From positions 124,001 to 188,000 of the forward strand of contig JDFH01000006.1 of NCBI GenBank assembly GCA_000564995.1: a stretch of DNA of 64,000 nucleotides, written 5' to 3'. The notes under the pieces are model-generated. The model saw only the letters and a list, made by a program, of their open reading frames with translations, made no database searches and was not told the origin of the DNA. The translations under genes were made by a program, and so were the position numbers. The DNA is from Atopobium sp. ICM42b (GTDB lineage Bacteria > Actinomycetota > Coriobacteriia > Coriobacteriales > Atopobiaceae). Below, piece by piece: positions 15,040 through 24,263 of this stretch (positions are counted from its first letter, which is position 1; each line of letters starts with the position of its first letter).

Positions 15040-16403
15040 CGCGGATCAGACTCCATAGTTCCACGCAGGTACCAGGTACGAGCCTCATCAATATGAACAT
15101 CAACAATTTTGCCGATAAGATCTTCTGGTGTATAACCCTCTGGCAGATTGAAGTGCACTGTTTGGTTCTTCTCGCTATGTCCCACCATAACAGAATCGTC
15201 ACGCTTGGAAGTGCCTTCAACAAGAACTGCCTGAGTAGTATTCAAATCTACCTGGTTAGCGTCATGTGCCTGCTGAGCAACAAGCTCGGCAAGTCTGTCA
15301 AAGCGCTCCTGAATGACCTCGTGAGGCGTGTTGTCCTCGTACTTTGCCGCAGGAGTTCCTGGACGCTTAGAGTAAATAAAGGTGTACGCAGAAGAGTAAC
15401 CAGCCTCTTTGACCAAAGAAAGCGTATCTTCAAAGTCTTCCTCGGTCTCTCCTGGGAAGCCCACAATAATGTCAGTTGAAAGCGCCAAACCTGGAATGGC
15501 CGCGCGAAGGCGAGAAACCACGTCTAAGTACTCTTCTCGTGTATAGCTGCGGTTCATCTTCTTGAGAATGCGTGTAGATCCGCTTTGAACCGCAAGATGA
15601 AGGTGAGGCATGACAGCTGGAGTTTCTTTCATAGCTGCAATAGTCTCATCAGTAAGATCTTTTGGATTTGACGAGGTAAAACGAATGCGCTCAACACCTG
15701 TCTGACCAACCGCACGTAAAAGCTCCGCAAAACGAGGCTTGCCGTAAAGGTCGCGTCCATACGAGTTAACGTTTTGTCCAAGCAGAGTAATCTCACGAAC
15801 ACCATCTGCGACAAGGCGCTCGCACTCACCAATAACAGCCTCAAAGGTACGGCTGCGCTCACGACCACGAACGTAAGGAACAATGCAATACGTGCAGAAG
15901 TTATTACAGCCAGTCATGATAGGTACCCAAGCGTGATACTGCTGAGCACGGTTACTTGGCAGGTCTGTGGAGAAGCCCTTACCTTCCTCAGAGGTATCTA
16001 CAGCAACACGGTCATTCTCGCCCCTAAATGCGCTGGTGAGAAGTGCTGGCAGGCTTGCGAGAGCGCTGGTACCAAACACAACGTCAACGGCCGGAACCTT
16101 TTCACGGAGCTTCTCGCCATCACGCTGAGCAATGCAGCCGCCAATAGCAACAATACGCTTGCCTGATGGAGGCGTTGGAGCGCTGACCATCGCAGAAGCC
16201 TGACCATAAAGACGCTGATCGGCATTCTCGCGAACGCTACAGGTCATGAAGATGACAATATCTGCGTCGTCGGTATCTGAAACCTCATTGCAGCCACAAG
16301 CCTCAAGCAGACCAGAGACTCGCTCTGTATCGTGCAGATTCATCTGGCAGCCAAAAGTTTTGATGTGATATGTTTTTCCTACGAGCTCGGAATTTTCAAT
16401 CAT
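15036..16403 (-). CDS. miaB: tRNA-2-methylthio-N6-dimethylallyladenosine synthase
   Basis: The 455-residue protein has the three methylthiotransferase parts: an N-terminal UPF0004 domain starting FGCQMNLHDTERVSGLL with three cluster cysteines, a radical-SAM domain with CNNFCTYCIVPYVRGRERSR, and a C-terminal TRAM domain. It converts i6A37 to ms2i6A37. It is coupled to miaA downstream and follows the spoVS-type gene. Two related enzymes, RimO and MtaB, are encoded elsewhere in the window. Four copies of the GGCGAGAA motif fall inside this gene. Confidence 0.96.
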   Translation of the reverse strand: MIENSELVGKTYHIKTFGCQMNLHDTERVSGLLEACGCNEVSDTDDADIVIFMTCSVRENADQRLYGQASAMVSAPTPPSGKRIVAIGGCIAQRDGEKLREKVPAVDVVFGTSALASLPALLTSAFRGENDRVAVDTSEEGKGFSTDLPSNRAQQYHAWVPIMTGCNNFCTYCIVPYVRGRERSRTFEAVIGECERLVADGVREITLLGQNVNSYGRDLYGKPRFAELLRAVGQTGVERIRFTSSNPKDLTDETIAAMKETPAVMPHLHLAVQSGSTRILKKMNRSYTREEYLDVVSRLRAAIPGLALSTDIIVGFPGETEEDFEDTLSLVKEAGYSSAYTFIYSKRPGTPAAKYEDNTPHEVIQERFDRLAELVAQQAHDANQVDLNTTQAVLVEGTSKRDDSVMVGHSEKNQTVHFNLPEGYTPEDLIGKIVDVHIDEARTWYLRGTMESDPR

Positions 16404-16405
16404 GC

Positions 16406-16729
16406 TTAAAGTACCTCGTTATACTCAGTGGAACTAACAGCCGGAGTCTGCGTATCAGGGGCAGACAGTGTATGGACATAAATGGCAATTTTAATTGCAG
16501 TTCTACTCTCCCCTGCAATTTCGATATCAGAAAATGTTGGAGCACAGGTGATGTCCAGGCCGCAAGGAATCAAAAATCCGCGGGCAATAGCAATGGCCTT
16601 GATACCCTGGTTAACCGCACCCGCACCAATGCACTGAAGCATAACAGGCTCATTATCTTTAACCAGTCCCGCAATAGCTCCTGCTACAGAAGCAGGTGAA
16701 GACTTACTTGAAACTTTAAGCAAACCCAT
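16406..16729 (-). CDS. SpoVS family protein
   Basis: The 107-residue protein carries the SpoVS (Alba-like) fold sequence LLKVSSKSSPASVAGAIAGLVKDNEPVMLQCIGAGAVNQGIKAIAIARGFL, extended by about 20 residues at the C-terminus. SpoVS is found next to RNase Y in many Gram-positives, including ones that do not form spores; here the two are separated by one gene. The molecular role is not settled; nucleic-acid binding is suggested by the Alba-like fold. It stops two bases before miaB begins. Confidence 0.92.
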   Translation of the reverse strand: MGLLKVSSKSSPASVAGAIAGLVKDNEPVMLQCIGAGAVNQGIKAIAIARGFLIPCGLDITCAPTFSDIEIAGESRTAIKIAIYVHTLSAPDTQTPAVSSTEYNEVL

Positions 16730-16756
16730 GAGTGCTCCAATTATTGTGCGTTTGTT

Positions 16757-17842
16757 CTACTCTTGCGACTCAATATCAAAAGTCACAACAATTTTGTTTT
16801 TACTTACACGAACACGAGGCTCAGACGTCAAAGAAACGTAGTATTTCTCGGACAACTCAGCAAAACTCTGCTCCATTTTTCGAGAAAAGCTGCTGATATC
16901 AGCTTTGCTCATCTTGAGGCCTCGGTGGTCTTTCATCAAATCAATTTCGCGAGAAACCCCTTCAGGTTCAACAGTGTGGCTGACCTGTGCATACACACTA
17001 CGCAAAGGCTTAATCTGCTCAGCAATAATTCTATGAGCAGTTCTATCTGACATTGAAAGACCAAGAGACTTACAAACCTCAGAAAGCTCTGTTGCATCCG
17101 CTGCGGCCCTGAAGCGCTCGAGAACAGGAACGTTCTCAAAGCCTTCAACAAATAGCAGGTCAGCGATATCAAGCGTCTGTGCAATTCTGCGACGAGCAGT
17201 AGCTGCAACCTCTGCAGCAGAGCCCAGCATTACCTCACACGAGCCTTTGACCTCAAGCGCAAAGTCACAGCAGGTACGAATAATGTTATGAGGACCTTTA
17301 ACGGTTGTTTTGATTCCATCCTCATTCAAACCACAAGTTGGCCAAGTAGACTGATCTACTCGCTCGGAAATTTTAGTAGTGTCTACCACAATCTGAATAA
17401 CAGAACCAAGTCCCGGAGCAGAAGCCACAACCTGGGCTGATTCACAATTTTCTTTGATGGAGTAAAGAGCCATGCCTCGGCCATGAATTCCCCAACGGTC
17501 CATATGCATGCTCTCAAGCTTTGAAGTTACACGAGCTTCAAAGATTTTCTCCTGCATGTCTTTTGGAATACCCTGACCATCATCAAGTATGGTGATAGTT
17601 CTGAGCGCACCCTCTTTTGAGGTTGCAACATAAATGTGACGAGCACCAGCATCGCGAGAATTGCGTAAGAGCTCGATAACAATATCTTCTACCGAACGAA
17701 TATCATGCTTTGCCTGTCTACGCTCTGCTTCTGCTACGCGTAAACGAACGTACCCCGCGCCGAGGGATTCCTCGACACGGAGTGCGCGCTCACCTCCCAT
17801 GGAGGCGACAAAACCTGTTAAGTCAGTAGAAGTGGCTGCCAT
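16757..17842 (-). CDS. GHKL-type ATPase of unknown function
   Basis: The 361-residue protein has a HATPase_c fold: N-box VIELLRNSRDAGARHIYV, G1 box LDDGQGI and G2-like GIHGRGMALYS. The sequence has no kinase histidine, receiver or membrane segment, so it is not a normal sensor kinase. It resembles the ATP-binding part of MutL/Hsp90-like or MORC-type proteins, but the C-terminal 190 residues match nothing I recognise. It sits four bases after rny and 27 bases before the spoVS-type gene, so it may work with RNA turnover or with the SpoVS protein. Confidence 0.75.
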   Translation of the reverse strand: MAATSTDLTGFVASMGGERALRVEESLGAGYVRLRVAEAERRQAKHDIRSVEDIVIELLRNSRDAGARHIYVATSKEGALRTITILDDGQGIPKDMQEKIFEARVTSKLESMHMDRWGIHGRGMALYSIKENCESAQVVASAPGLGSVIQIVVDTTKISERVDQSTWPTCGLNEDGIKTTVKGPHNIIRTCCDFALEVKGSCEVMLGSAAEVAATARRRIAQTLDIADLLFVEGFENVPVLERFRAAADATELSEVCKSLGLSMSDRTAHRIIAEQIKPLRSVYAQVSHTVEPEGVSREIDLMKDHRGLKMSKADISSFSRKMEQSFAELSEKYYVSLTSEPRVRVSKNKIVVTFDIESQE

Positions 17843-17845
17843 AAA

Positions 17846-19399
17846 TTACTTAGCAACGTCTACAGCACGAGACTCGCGAATAACAACAACGCGGACCTGT
17901 CCTGGATATTCCATCTCATCCTCAATTTGCTTAGCAATATCGTGAGCAAGAACAGTTGCCTCGGAATCGCTAATCATCTGAGGCTCAACCATCACATGAA
18001 GCTCACGGCCAGCCTGCATTGCGTAAGTACGCTCAACACCCTCGTGCGCATTAGAGATAGCCTCAAGCTTCTCAAGACGCTTGATGTAGTTCTCAGCGGA
18101 CTCACGACGAGCACCAGGACGTGCAGCAGAAATAGCGTCTGCAGCCATAACAAGCATGTCAAGCACGGTGTTTGGCTCAATGTCTGCGTGGTGAGCCTCA
18201 ATGGCGTGAACAATCTCAGGACGCTCACCATGACGACGAGCAAGGTCTGCACCAATTACAGCGTGTGGACCCTCAACCTCGTGGTCAATTGCCTTACCAA
18301 GGTCATGAAGCAGACCGGCACGCTTAGCTGGAGCAGGCTCAAGACCAAGCTCTTCAGCCATGATGCCGCAAAGTACTGCAACCTGAACAGAGTGAGCAAG
18401 AACGTTCTGACCGTAAGAAGTACGGTAGCGAAGCTTACCAAGAGTTTTTACGATCTCTGGATGAAGATCGTGAATACCGCAATCAAATGCAGCCTGTTCA
18501 CCAGCCTCAAGGACACGCTCGTTAACAAGGGCTTCAGCCTTCTTGTAGAGCTCCTCAATACGTGCTGGATGAATACGACCGTCTGCAATGAGGTTCTCAA
18601 GTGCAACACGAGCGGTCTCACGGCGGACTGGATCAAAACTTGAAAGAACTACAGTCTCTGGAGTGTCATCAATAACAAGAGAAACACCAGATACCTGCTC
18701 GAAGGTACGAATGTTTCTACCCTCACGTCCAATAATCCTACCCTTTAGATCATCAGATGGGATATGGACGGAAGTTACTGTAATCTCAGAAGCCTGATCT
18801 GCAGCGACACGCTGAATAGCGGTAGAAATAATCTCACGTGCAGTTTTATCTGCCTGTGCACGAACGCGCTGCTCAGACTCACGAAGAATCATAGCCTCAT
18901 CGCGAACACTTTCAGAACGGACTCGAGCCAGAAGCTCATCATGAGCCTCATCTTTTGTAAGAGCTGCAATGCGCTCAAGCTCTTGAGACTGCTGAGAAAC
19001 AAGAGAATCCAAATCGTTCTTACGACGATCAAGCTGGCCCTGAAGGCTGGAGAGCTGATGCTCACGCTTCTCTAGTGCATCAGTACGGTGATCAAGGGAC
19101 TCTTCACGCTGAAGAATACGATTCTCCATGCTACGGAGCTCACTCTTACGCTTTTTCTCATCTGCCTCTGCTGCCTGCTTAAGCTGAAGAACTTCTTCTT
19201 TAGCCTCAAGAACAGCTTCTTTTTTAACTGTTTCTGCCTGGCGAGCTGCTTCAGAAGCAATACGATCTGCACTAGTCTGAGCATCTTTTAACTGCTGTTC
19301 TGCAGTTTTAATCTTTGAATTACTAATGTTAGAGAGTACGCCGTATGCAAGGCCTACTCCCACAAGAAGGCAAACAATGCCTACCGCTGCTAATTCCAT
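17846..19399 (-). CDS. rny: Ribonuclease Y
   Basis: The 517-residue membrane-anchored endoribonuclease has one N-terminal membrane segment (1-20), a long charged coiled coil (about 28-150), a KH domain with GRIIGREGRNIRTFEQ, and an HD metal-phosphohydrolase domain with LLHDLGKAIDHEVEGPHA. It begins mRNA decay. The window also encodes RNase J and PNPase, so the core decay enzymes are all here. A good promoter lies about 200 bases upstream. Confidence 0.97.
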   Translation of the reverse strand: MELAAVGIVCLLVGVGLAYGVLSNISNSKIKTAEQQLKDAQTSADRIASEAARQAETVKKEAVLEAKEEVLQLKQAAEADEKKRKSELRSMENRILQREESLDHRTDALEKREHQLSSLQGQLDRRKNDLDSLVSQQSQELERIAALTKDEAHDELLARVRSESVRDEAMILRESEQRVRAQADKTAREIISTAIQRVAADQASEITVTSVHIPSDDLKGRIIGREGRNIRTFEQVSGVSLVIDDTPETVVLSSFDPVRRETARVALENLIADGRIHPARIEELYKKAEALVNERVLEAGEQAAFDCGIHDLHPEIVKTLGKLRYRTSYGQNVLAHSVQVAVLCGIMAEELGLEPAPAKRAGLLHDLGKAIDHEVEGPHAVIGADLARRHGERPEIVHAIEAHHADIEPNTVLDMLVMAADAISAARPGARRESAENYIKRLEKLEAISNAHEGVERTYAMQAGRELHVMVEPQMISDSEATVLAHDIAKQIEDEMEYPGQVRVVVIRESRAVDVAK

Positions 19400-19618
19400 A
19401 CCTACTCCTCAAATGGCGATTACAAAAGTGTTCAGGAGACTTTAGACACAACAGTATCTAAAGAACCCGCCATGAGCAGGGTTCATTGGCTGGTCATGCC
19501 ACATTCAGAGATAGATCAAATGTATGAGATACCTACTGTATACGTGACGCTGGTTGCCCAGCGGAAATGAGCCTATTCACGGCATATTTATCGTATAGAG
19601 CATTGTAACTTTTGTCAA
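19400..19618 (-). promoter_or_regulatory. rny promoter and long 5' leader
   Basis: On the minus strand TTGACA (19613-19618) and TACGAT (19590-19595) are 17 bases apart. The resulting leader of about 180 bases contains a GAACCC/GGGTTC hairpin and a TTTAGA/TCTAAA hairpin close together. rny leaders are candidate feedback sites, but nothing here proves it. The rest of the gap (19619-19682) shows no gene. Confidence 0.65.
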
Positions 19619-19682
19619 TAAATAGCAGGTAGGAAAAGTAAAGTACATCAATCCAACAGACTTATAAGCTAAGCAAATATAT

Positions 19683-20357
19683 TCATTCAGATGTGGCGTT
19701 TTCATCCAAAATCTTTTTAGCAACAGATGATGCTATAGAAAATGAATATCCCTTTGTGGCCAGAAACCTGACAAGCTTCTCATAATCATTTTTTCCCGAC
19801 AGGTGTTTTCTCTGGGCCAAAGAATACGCAACTTCAAATTCATCCACATCAGAAAAATAAGCGTCAGGCCATCCAGGGAGAGTCTCAACTTCAATCCCTT
19901 TTTTAGAAATTTCAGTTTTAATTTTAAGAGGACCCCAGCCTTGCGAAATTTTAGAACGTATATAAACGTCTGCAAAACGACTGTCATTAACCAAACCAAC
20001 TTCAACAGCCCTCTGCACTGCAGGGTCTCTTACATTCTTCTGATAGCCATCAAGCATGAGCTTTTTTTGAAGCTCAGCTGTAGAGTAGTCCCTTTTTACA
20101 ATCAAAGCCTCAATACGAGCTATAATGCACTGCGTTGAAATCTCTTTTAACTCATACAGAAACTCATTACGAGAATAAGGTGTAAAAACACCATCTTTCT
20201 CTTTGTTCTGAAGAGCGCGAGCTACTGTTGGAGGGATAAAGAATTCCTCCGTCCCTCCAACTTCAGTTTCTAAAAGTATCTTTGCCTTAGGCTTTGCCTG
20301 ACCTAGAACTGCCTGTTTCTTTTTTGGAAGCTCAATCGTCCAAGAAATTTCTGACAT
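19683..20357 (-). CDS. recX: Regulatory protein RecX
   Basis: The 224-residue protein has the RecX three-helix repeats in its C-terminal two thirds (ARIEALIVKRDYSTAELQKKLMLDGY, LVNDSRFADVYIRSKISQGWGPLKIKTEISKKGI, LVRFLATKGYSFSIASSVAKKIL). The N-terminal 75 residues are less conserved. It modulates RecA filament activity. Its start overlaps the recA stop, as is usual, so both share the SOS promoter. Confidence 0.92.
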   Translation of the reverse strand: MSEISWTIELPKKKQAVLGQAKPKAKILLETEVGGTEEFFIPPTVARALQNKEKDGVFTPYSRNEFLYELKEISTQCIIARIEALIVKRDYSTAELQKKLMLDGYQKNVRDPAVQRAVEVGLVNDSRFADVYIRSKISQGWGPLKIKTEISKKGIEVETLPGWPDAYFSDVDEFEVAYSLAQRKHLSGKNDYEKLVRFLATKGYSFSIASSVAKKILDENATSE

Positions 20358-21445
20358 TATTCAGCAGAATCTTCCGTTGCAACTGGAGCGCCAACTTCAG
20401 AATCTTCATCAAATACAAGGCCACAAGCAACTCGTACCTTGTGATCAATCTCTTCCATGAGATCTGGATTGGCAGTAAGGAAAGATTTAGCTGCTTCTCT
20501 ACCCTGGCCAAGACGCTCACCTTCATAGGTGAACCAAGCTCCAGACTTATTGACAATCTCAAAATCAACAGCCATATCAAGAATGGAGCCCTCTTTGGAG
20601 ATGCCTTGACCGTACATAATGTCAAACTCAGCAACCTTAAAAGGCGGAGCAACCTTGTTCTTTACAACCTTAACGCGAACACGGTTACCAACGTTTTCTC
20701 CGTTAACCTTAATGCTGTCAACGCGGCGAATATCCATACGGACAGTAGAGAAGAACTTAAGAGCCCTACCACCAGAAGTGGTCTCTGGGCTTCCAAACAT
20801 AACGCCAATCTTCTCTCTAAGTTGGTTAATGAAAATACAAAGCGTATTAGACTTTGAAAGAGAGCCAGCTAACTTACGGAGAGCTTGACTCATGAGACGA
20901 GCCTGAAGACCAACGCTAGAATCGCCGATCTCTCCCTCAATCTCTGCACGAGGAACAAGAGCAGCAACAGAGTCTACAACTACAACATCAATGGCGCCTG
21001 AGCGAACAAGCATGTCACAAATTTCTAGAGCCTGCTCACCAGTATCTGGCTGAGAAATTAAAACATCGTCAATATCAACGCCAATACGAGCCGCATAACC
21101 TGGGTCTAGTGCGTGCTCTGCGTCAATAAAGGCAACAACACCACCTAGCGCCTGAGCTTCTGCAAGAATTTCTAGTGAAAGTGTTGTCTTACCAGAGGAC
21201 TCTGGGCCATAAATCTCTACGATACGGCCGCGAGGAACGCCGCCAATACCCAACGCTGCATCAAGAGCAAGTGAGCCAGTTGGAATAGCCTGAATATCAA
21301 AGGCAGGACCACCCTCGCCTAAACGCATAATAGCGCCTGCACCAAATTTCTTCTCAATCTCTGCAGTGGTTGAGGAGATAACCTCATCTCTCTCATCACC
21401 AGTAGTACGAGCTTTGATCTCTTTTGAAACTGCCTTTTTAGCCAT
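20357..21445 (-). CDS. recA: Recombinase RecA
   Basis: The 362-residue protein contains Walker [10 protein letters not shown], Walker [11 protein letters not shown], the L1/L2 DNA-binding loops ([38 protein letters not shown]) and an acidic C-terminus. It forms filaments on single-stranded DNA for repair and recombination, and triggers LexA cleavage. The promoter carries a perfect LexA box. The pairing with recX is standard. Confidence 0.98.
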   Translation of the reverse strand: MAKKAVSKEIKARTTGDERDEVISSTTAEIEKKFGAGAIMRLGEGGPAFDIQAIPTGSLALDAALGIGGVPRGRIVEIYGPESSGKTTLSLEILAEAQALGGVVAFIDAEHALDPGYAARIGVDIDDVLISQPDTGEQALEICDMLVRSGAIDVVVVDSVAALVPRAEIEGEIGDSSVGLQARLMSQALRKLAGSLSKSNTLCIFINQLREKIGVMFGSPETTSGGRALKFFSTVRMDIRRVDSIKVNGENVGNRVRVKVVKNKVAPPFKVAEFDIMYGQGISKEGSILDMAVDFEIVNKSGAWFTYEGERLGQGREAAKSFLTANPDLMEEIDHKVRVACGLVFDEDSEVGAPVATEDSAE

Positions 21446-21474
21446 GAATACTCCTTGCTCTTTCTGATACCACG

Positions 21475-21503
21475 ATAATATAAGAACAGACGTTCTATGT
21501 CAA
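21475..21503 (-). promoter_or_regulatory. recA promoter with perfect LexA box
   Basis: On the minus strand TTGACA (21498-21503) and TATTAT (21475-21480) are 17 bases apart, and GAACAGACGTTC (21484-21495) lies in the spacer. It is a full match to GAAC-N4-GTTC. Confidence 0.92.
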
Positions 21504-21630
21504 CGTCAAACATATACTCTATAGAGGGAATTTGTCTGATTTCTTTCCTTTATTTTTCCGCTCTTGAGCAGTTAATTTTTTCTTAATTACAAATTTGACT
21601 GTATAAGTCCTGCATAGCCGCAGAAATTAA

Positions 21631-21663
21631 GAGACTCAAAACAAACTAGTTTTGAGCCTCTCT
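21631..21663 (-). terminator. Terminator-like hairpin after the cinA-type gene
   Basis: CTCAAAAC and GTTTTGAG (21635-21642 with 21649-21656) with outer GAG/CTC pairs form a hairpin, followed on the minus strand by TTAATTT. The remaining gap to recA holds only the recA promoter. Confidence 0.65.
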
Positions 21664-21677
21664 ATTAAAATCGAATT

Positions 21678-22175
21678 TTAAGCCTTCACAATTGCTTCAT
21701 GAATTAATTGTAAAGCCTGCAAAACAGCAGCTTCTCGCACCTGTTCTCTATTACCAGAAAAATGTTTGCAGACCGTATGGGTAAAGTTTTTGCTGTTAAT
21801 GCCAAACCAAACTGTTCCAACTGGTTTACCAGGCTCTTCTCCTGTTGGTCCTGCTATTCCTGTAACTGAAACTGCAATATCTGATCCAATAACGTCTCTA
21901 ACGCCCGAAGCCATTTGAGCTGCGCAGGGCTCAGAAACAGCGCCAAGAGACGGTTCATCAAAAATGTCTTTTGAAACGCCTAATACCTTTTGCTTAATCT
22001 CAATGGTATAGCTTACAACAGAGCCCTTAAGTACGCTTGATGATCCAGAGATGGCTGTAAGAGCACCTGCAACAAGTCCTCCCGTACAAGACTCGGCTGA
22101 AGCTACGGTAATACCTGATGCAAGGGCATCTGAAATAACACTTTGAGCTTCTTTGAGAACTTCTTCAGAGAACAT
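21678..22175 (-). CDS. CinA C-terminal family amidohydrolase (nicotinamide-nucleotide amidase, PncC-like)
   Basis: ATG at 22175 (MFSEEVLKEAQ) is chosen because AAGGAAG precedes it. The 165-residue protein is the stand-alone CinA C-terminal domain with TVASAESCTGGLVAGALTAISGSS and SVTGIAGPTGEEPGKPVGTVWFG. The family deamidates NMN for pyridine nucleotide recycling. It precedes recA, echoing cinA-recA linkage in competent Gram-positives, but the N-terminal COG1058 domain is absent and recA has its own promoter. Confidence 0.92.
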   Translation of the reverse strand: MFSEEVLKEAQSVISDALASGITVASAESCTGGLVAGALTAISGSSSVLKGSVVSYTIEIKQKVLGVSKDIFDEPSLGAVSEPCAAQMASGVRDVIGSDIAVSVTGIAGPTGEEPGKPVGTVWFGINSKNFTHTVCKHFSGNREQVREAAVLQALQLIHEAIVKA

Positions 22176-22237
22176 GGTCTTCCTTACTTTTAATAAGATT
22201 TGATACAAAAGCGGCGCCTCAGAGAGACGCCATCTTG

Positions 22238-22843
22238 TTAAACTTCAGCAATGTATTGCCACGACTTTACAAAGTAGTCAATTCCTGACCAGGCCGTTAG
22301 AACTACTGCAACCCACATAGATGCGTTGAAGATAAAGAGCAAAACGTCCTGAATCATTCCACCAGGAATACTTGGCAAGAAGAGTAAACCGCAGATAGCA
22401 ACCATAGTTGTTGCGGTCTTCCACTTACCCAAGTCAGAAGCTGCAATAACAACTCCCTTTGAAGCAACAACCATCCTAAGGCCTGATACCAAAAACTCTC
22501 GTGCAACAATCACTAAGAGCACCCAAGGAGAAACCATATGCCACTCTAGAAGTACAAAAAGAGCTACAACAACAGCGAGTTTATCGGCAATTGGATCTAA
22601 GAACTTGCCAAAGGTAGTAACTTCATTTCTACTACGGGCAAGGTAACCATCAAGCTTATCGGTCAAAGAAATGACAACATAGCCGATAAAAACAAGAAAA
22701 GCTCCAAGTTTAAAACCAGGTGTTGCCAGAGAATCTGCCAGAGATACACCTAAAAGCTGCGCCAAGAGAAGCCAAAAGGGCACTAAGACCACACGAGCAC
22801 AGGTAACAATATTTGCAGGTGTCCAAATTGTCTTTGATGACAT
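22238..22843 (-). CDS. pgsA: CDP-diacylglycerol-glycerol-3-phosphate 3-phosphatidyltransferase
   Basis: The 201-residue membrane enzyme has the CDP-alcohol phosphotransferase motif at DKLDGYLARSRNEVTTFGKF followed by LDPIAD, with all invariant Asp and Gly residues. It makes phosphatidylglycerophosphate, the precursor of phosphatidylglycerol and cardiolipin. About five or six membrane segments are seen. It lies between rimO and the cinA-type gene; the order rimO-pgsA-cinA-recA is common in Gram-positives. Confidence 0.95.
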   Translation of the reverse strand: MSSKTIWTPANIVTCARVVLVPFWLLLAQLLGVSLADSLATPGFKLGAFLVFIGYVVISLTDKLDGYLARSRNEVTTFGKFLDPIADKLAVVVALFVLLEWHMVSPWVLLVIVAREFLVSGLRMVVASKGVVIAASDLGKWKTATTMVAICGLLFLPSIPGGMIQDVLLFIFNASMWVAVVLTAWSGIDYFVKSWQYIAEV

Positions 22844-22856
22844 GACCTATCCCCAA

Positions 22857-24263
22857 CTAAGCGGTTTTCTCGCCAGACTGTGTGTCTGTAGTGTCTACAA
22901 TTTCGCCAATCATTTCATAGCAGAATGAATCTACCAGGTCACAAAGGACAATATCTCCGACTGCGGCCTCTCCCTCTGCAATGTGAACAGCGCCATCACA
23001 GTCTGGAGCCTGGAACCACGTGTGGCCAATAAGCTCAGTGCCTTCGTCGGATTCTTCAATTCCGTCGATAATGACCTCGCAGCGCTCGCCAACGTGACGG
23101 GCAGTTGCCGCAAAGCCAAGCTGCTCTACAAGGTCAAGCAAGCGCTGAGTACGCTCAATTTTTACCTCATCTGGAACCTGATCAGACATCTTTGCACCAA
23201 GAGTTCCCTCTTCTGGTGAATAGGTAAAGACGGATGTGTAATCAAACTCCTGCTCCTGAATAAAGTCGTAGAGCTCATCTGATTCATCATCTGTCTCGCC
23301 TGGGAAGCCACACATTCCCGTAGTTCGAAGAACCATGCCAGGAATCTCAGTTCTGAGGCGATCAAAAAGCTCACGAAGCTCCTGTGTAGAGCCAGAACGA
23401 CCCATGCGCTTAAGAATGCGCTCGTTGCAGTGCTGAATTGGAATATCAATGTAAGGAAGAACCTCAGGTGTATCGCGAATAGTGCTGATGAGCTCATCGG
23501 TCATACCTTCTGGCTGCAGATACAAAACACGAATCCATCCCTTATAAGGACGAACTACCTCAGCAACCTGCTGCATAAGCTTGGCAAGCGTTGGAGTCTG
23601 ACCATCTGCTGTATCAGGCATATCCGAGCCCCAGATACCGGTGTCCTGGCCAATCAGAATGACCTCACGAACACCACCTTCCATCAGCTCATGTACCTCT
23701 TGAAGAATCTCTTCAGCAGGCCTTGAGTGATAGTGACCACGAATGTACGGAATGGCGCAGAAGGCACAGAATCTATCACAGCCCTCGGAAATCTTTACAA
23801 ATGCACTGGCGCCATCAATGGTGCGCAGCATTCCATGGGCAGCAACAATTGACTGCGTAGGCTCAGGGATATTCAGAACGTCTGCAACAACGCTGACAAT
23901 GCCATCTTCTTGATCTGCCGGAACAAACGCAGCAACTTCAGGAAGCTGCTCGTTAAGCTCTGCGCCATACCTGGAAGGAACGCAGCCACACATAATAATG
24001 GGCAGCTTACGCACTCCCTCAGAAGCGCCTTCGGCAATCTCAAGGGTAGTCTCAATAGACTCTTCTGTTGCAGAAGCCAAGAACGAGCAGGTATTGATAA
24101 TTGCAACGTCTGCTGACTCTGGGTCTGCAACTTCACCAAAACCAGAGGCCAAAAGACGCGCACGCATGCGGTCTGTATCAACCTCGTTTTTAGCGCATCC
24201 TAACGTGATGTATAGGACGTTATAGCCCCTATCGATAGTTGTTGAACTGGAGGGGCTGGCCAT
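22857..24263 (-). CDS. rimO: Ribosomal protein S12 methylthiotransferase RimO
   Basis: The ATG at 24263 has AAGGAG upstream and gives a 468-residue protein; it lies inside the 3' end of yajQ, so the genes overlap by 35 bases. It has the methylthiotransferase layout: N-terminal LGCAKNEVDTDRMRARL, radical-SAM CDRFCAFCAIPYIRGHYHSR, and a TRAM domain. IGQDTGIWGSD marks RimO rather than MiaB. It methylthiolates an aspartate of S12. Confidence 0.95.
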   Translation of the reverse strand: MASPSSSTTIDRGYNVLYITLGCAKNEVDTDRMRARLLASGFGEVADPESADVAIINTCSFLASATEESIETTLEIAEGASEGVRKLPIIMCGCVPSRYGAELNEQLPEVAAFVPADQEDGIVSVVADVLNIPEPTQSIVAAHGMLRTIDGASAFVKISEGCDRFCAFCAIPYIRGHYHSRPAEEILQEVHELMEGGVREVILIGQDTGIWGSDMPDTADGQTPTLAKLMQQVAEVVRPYKGWIRVLYLQPEGMTDELISTIRDTPEVLPYIDIPIQHCNERILKRMGRSGSTQELRELFDRLRTEIPGMVLRTTGMCGFPGETDDESDELYDFIQEQEFDYTSVFTYSPEEGTLGAKMSDQVPDEVKIERTQRLLDLVEQLGFAATARHVGERCEVIIDGIEESDEGTELIGHTWFQAPDCDGAVHIAEGEAAVGDIVLCDLVDSFCYEMIGEIVDTTDTQSGEKTA

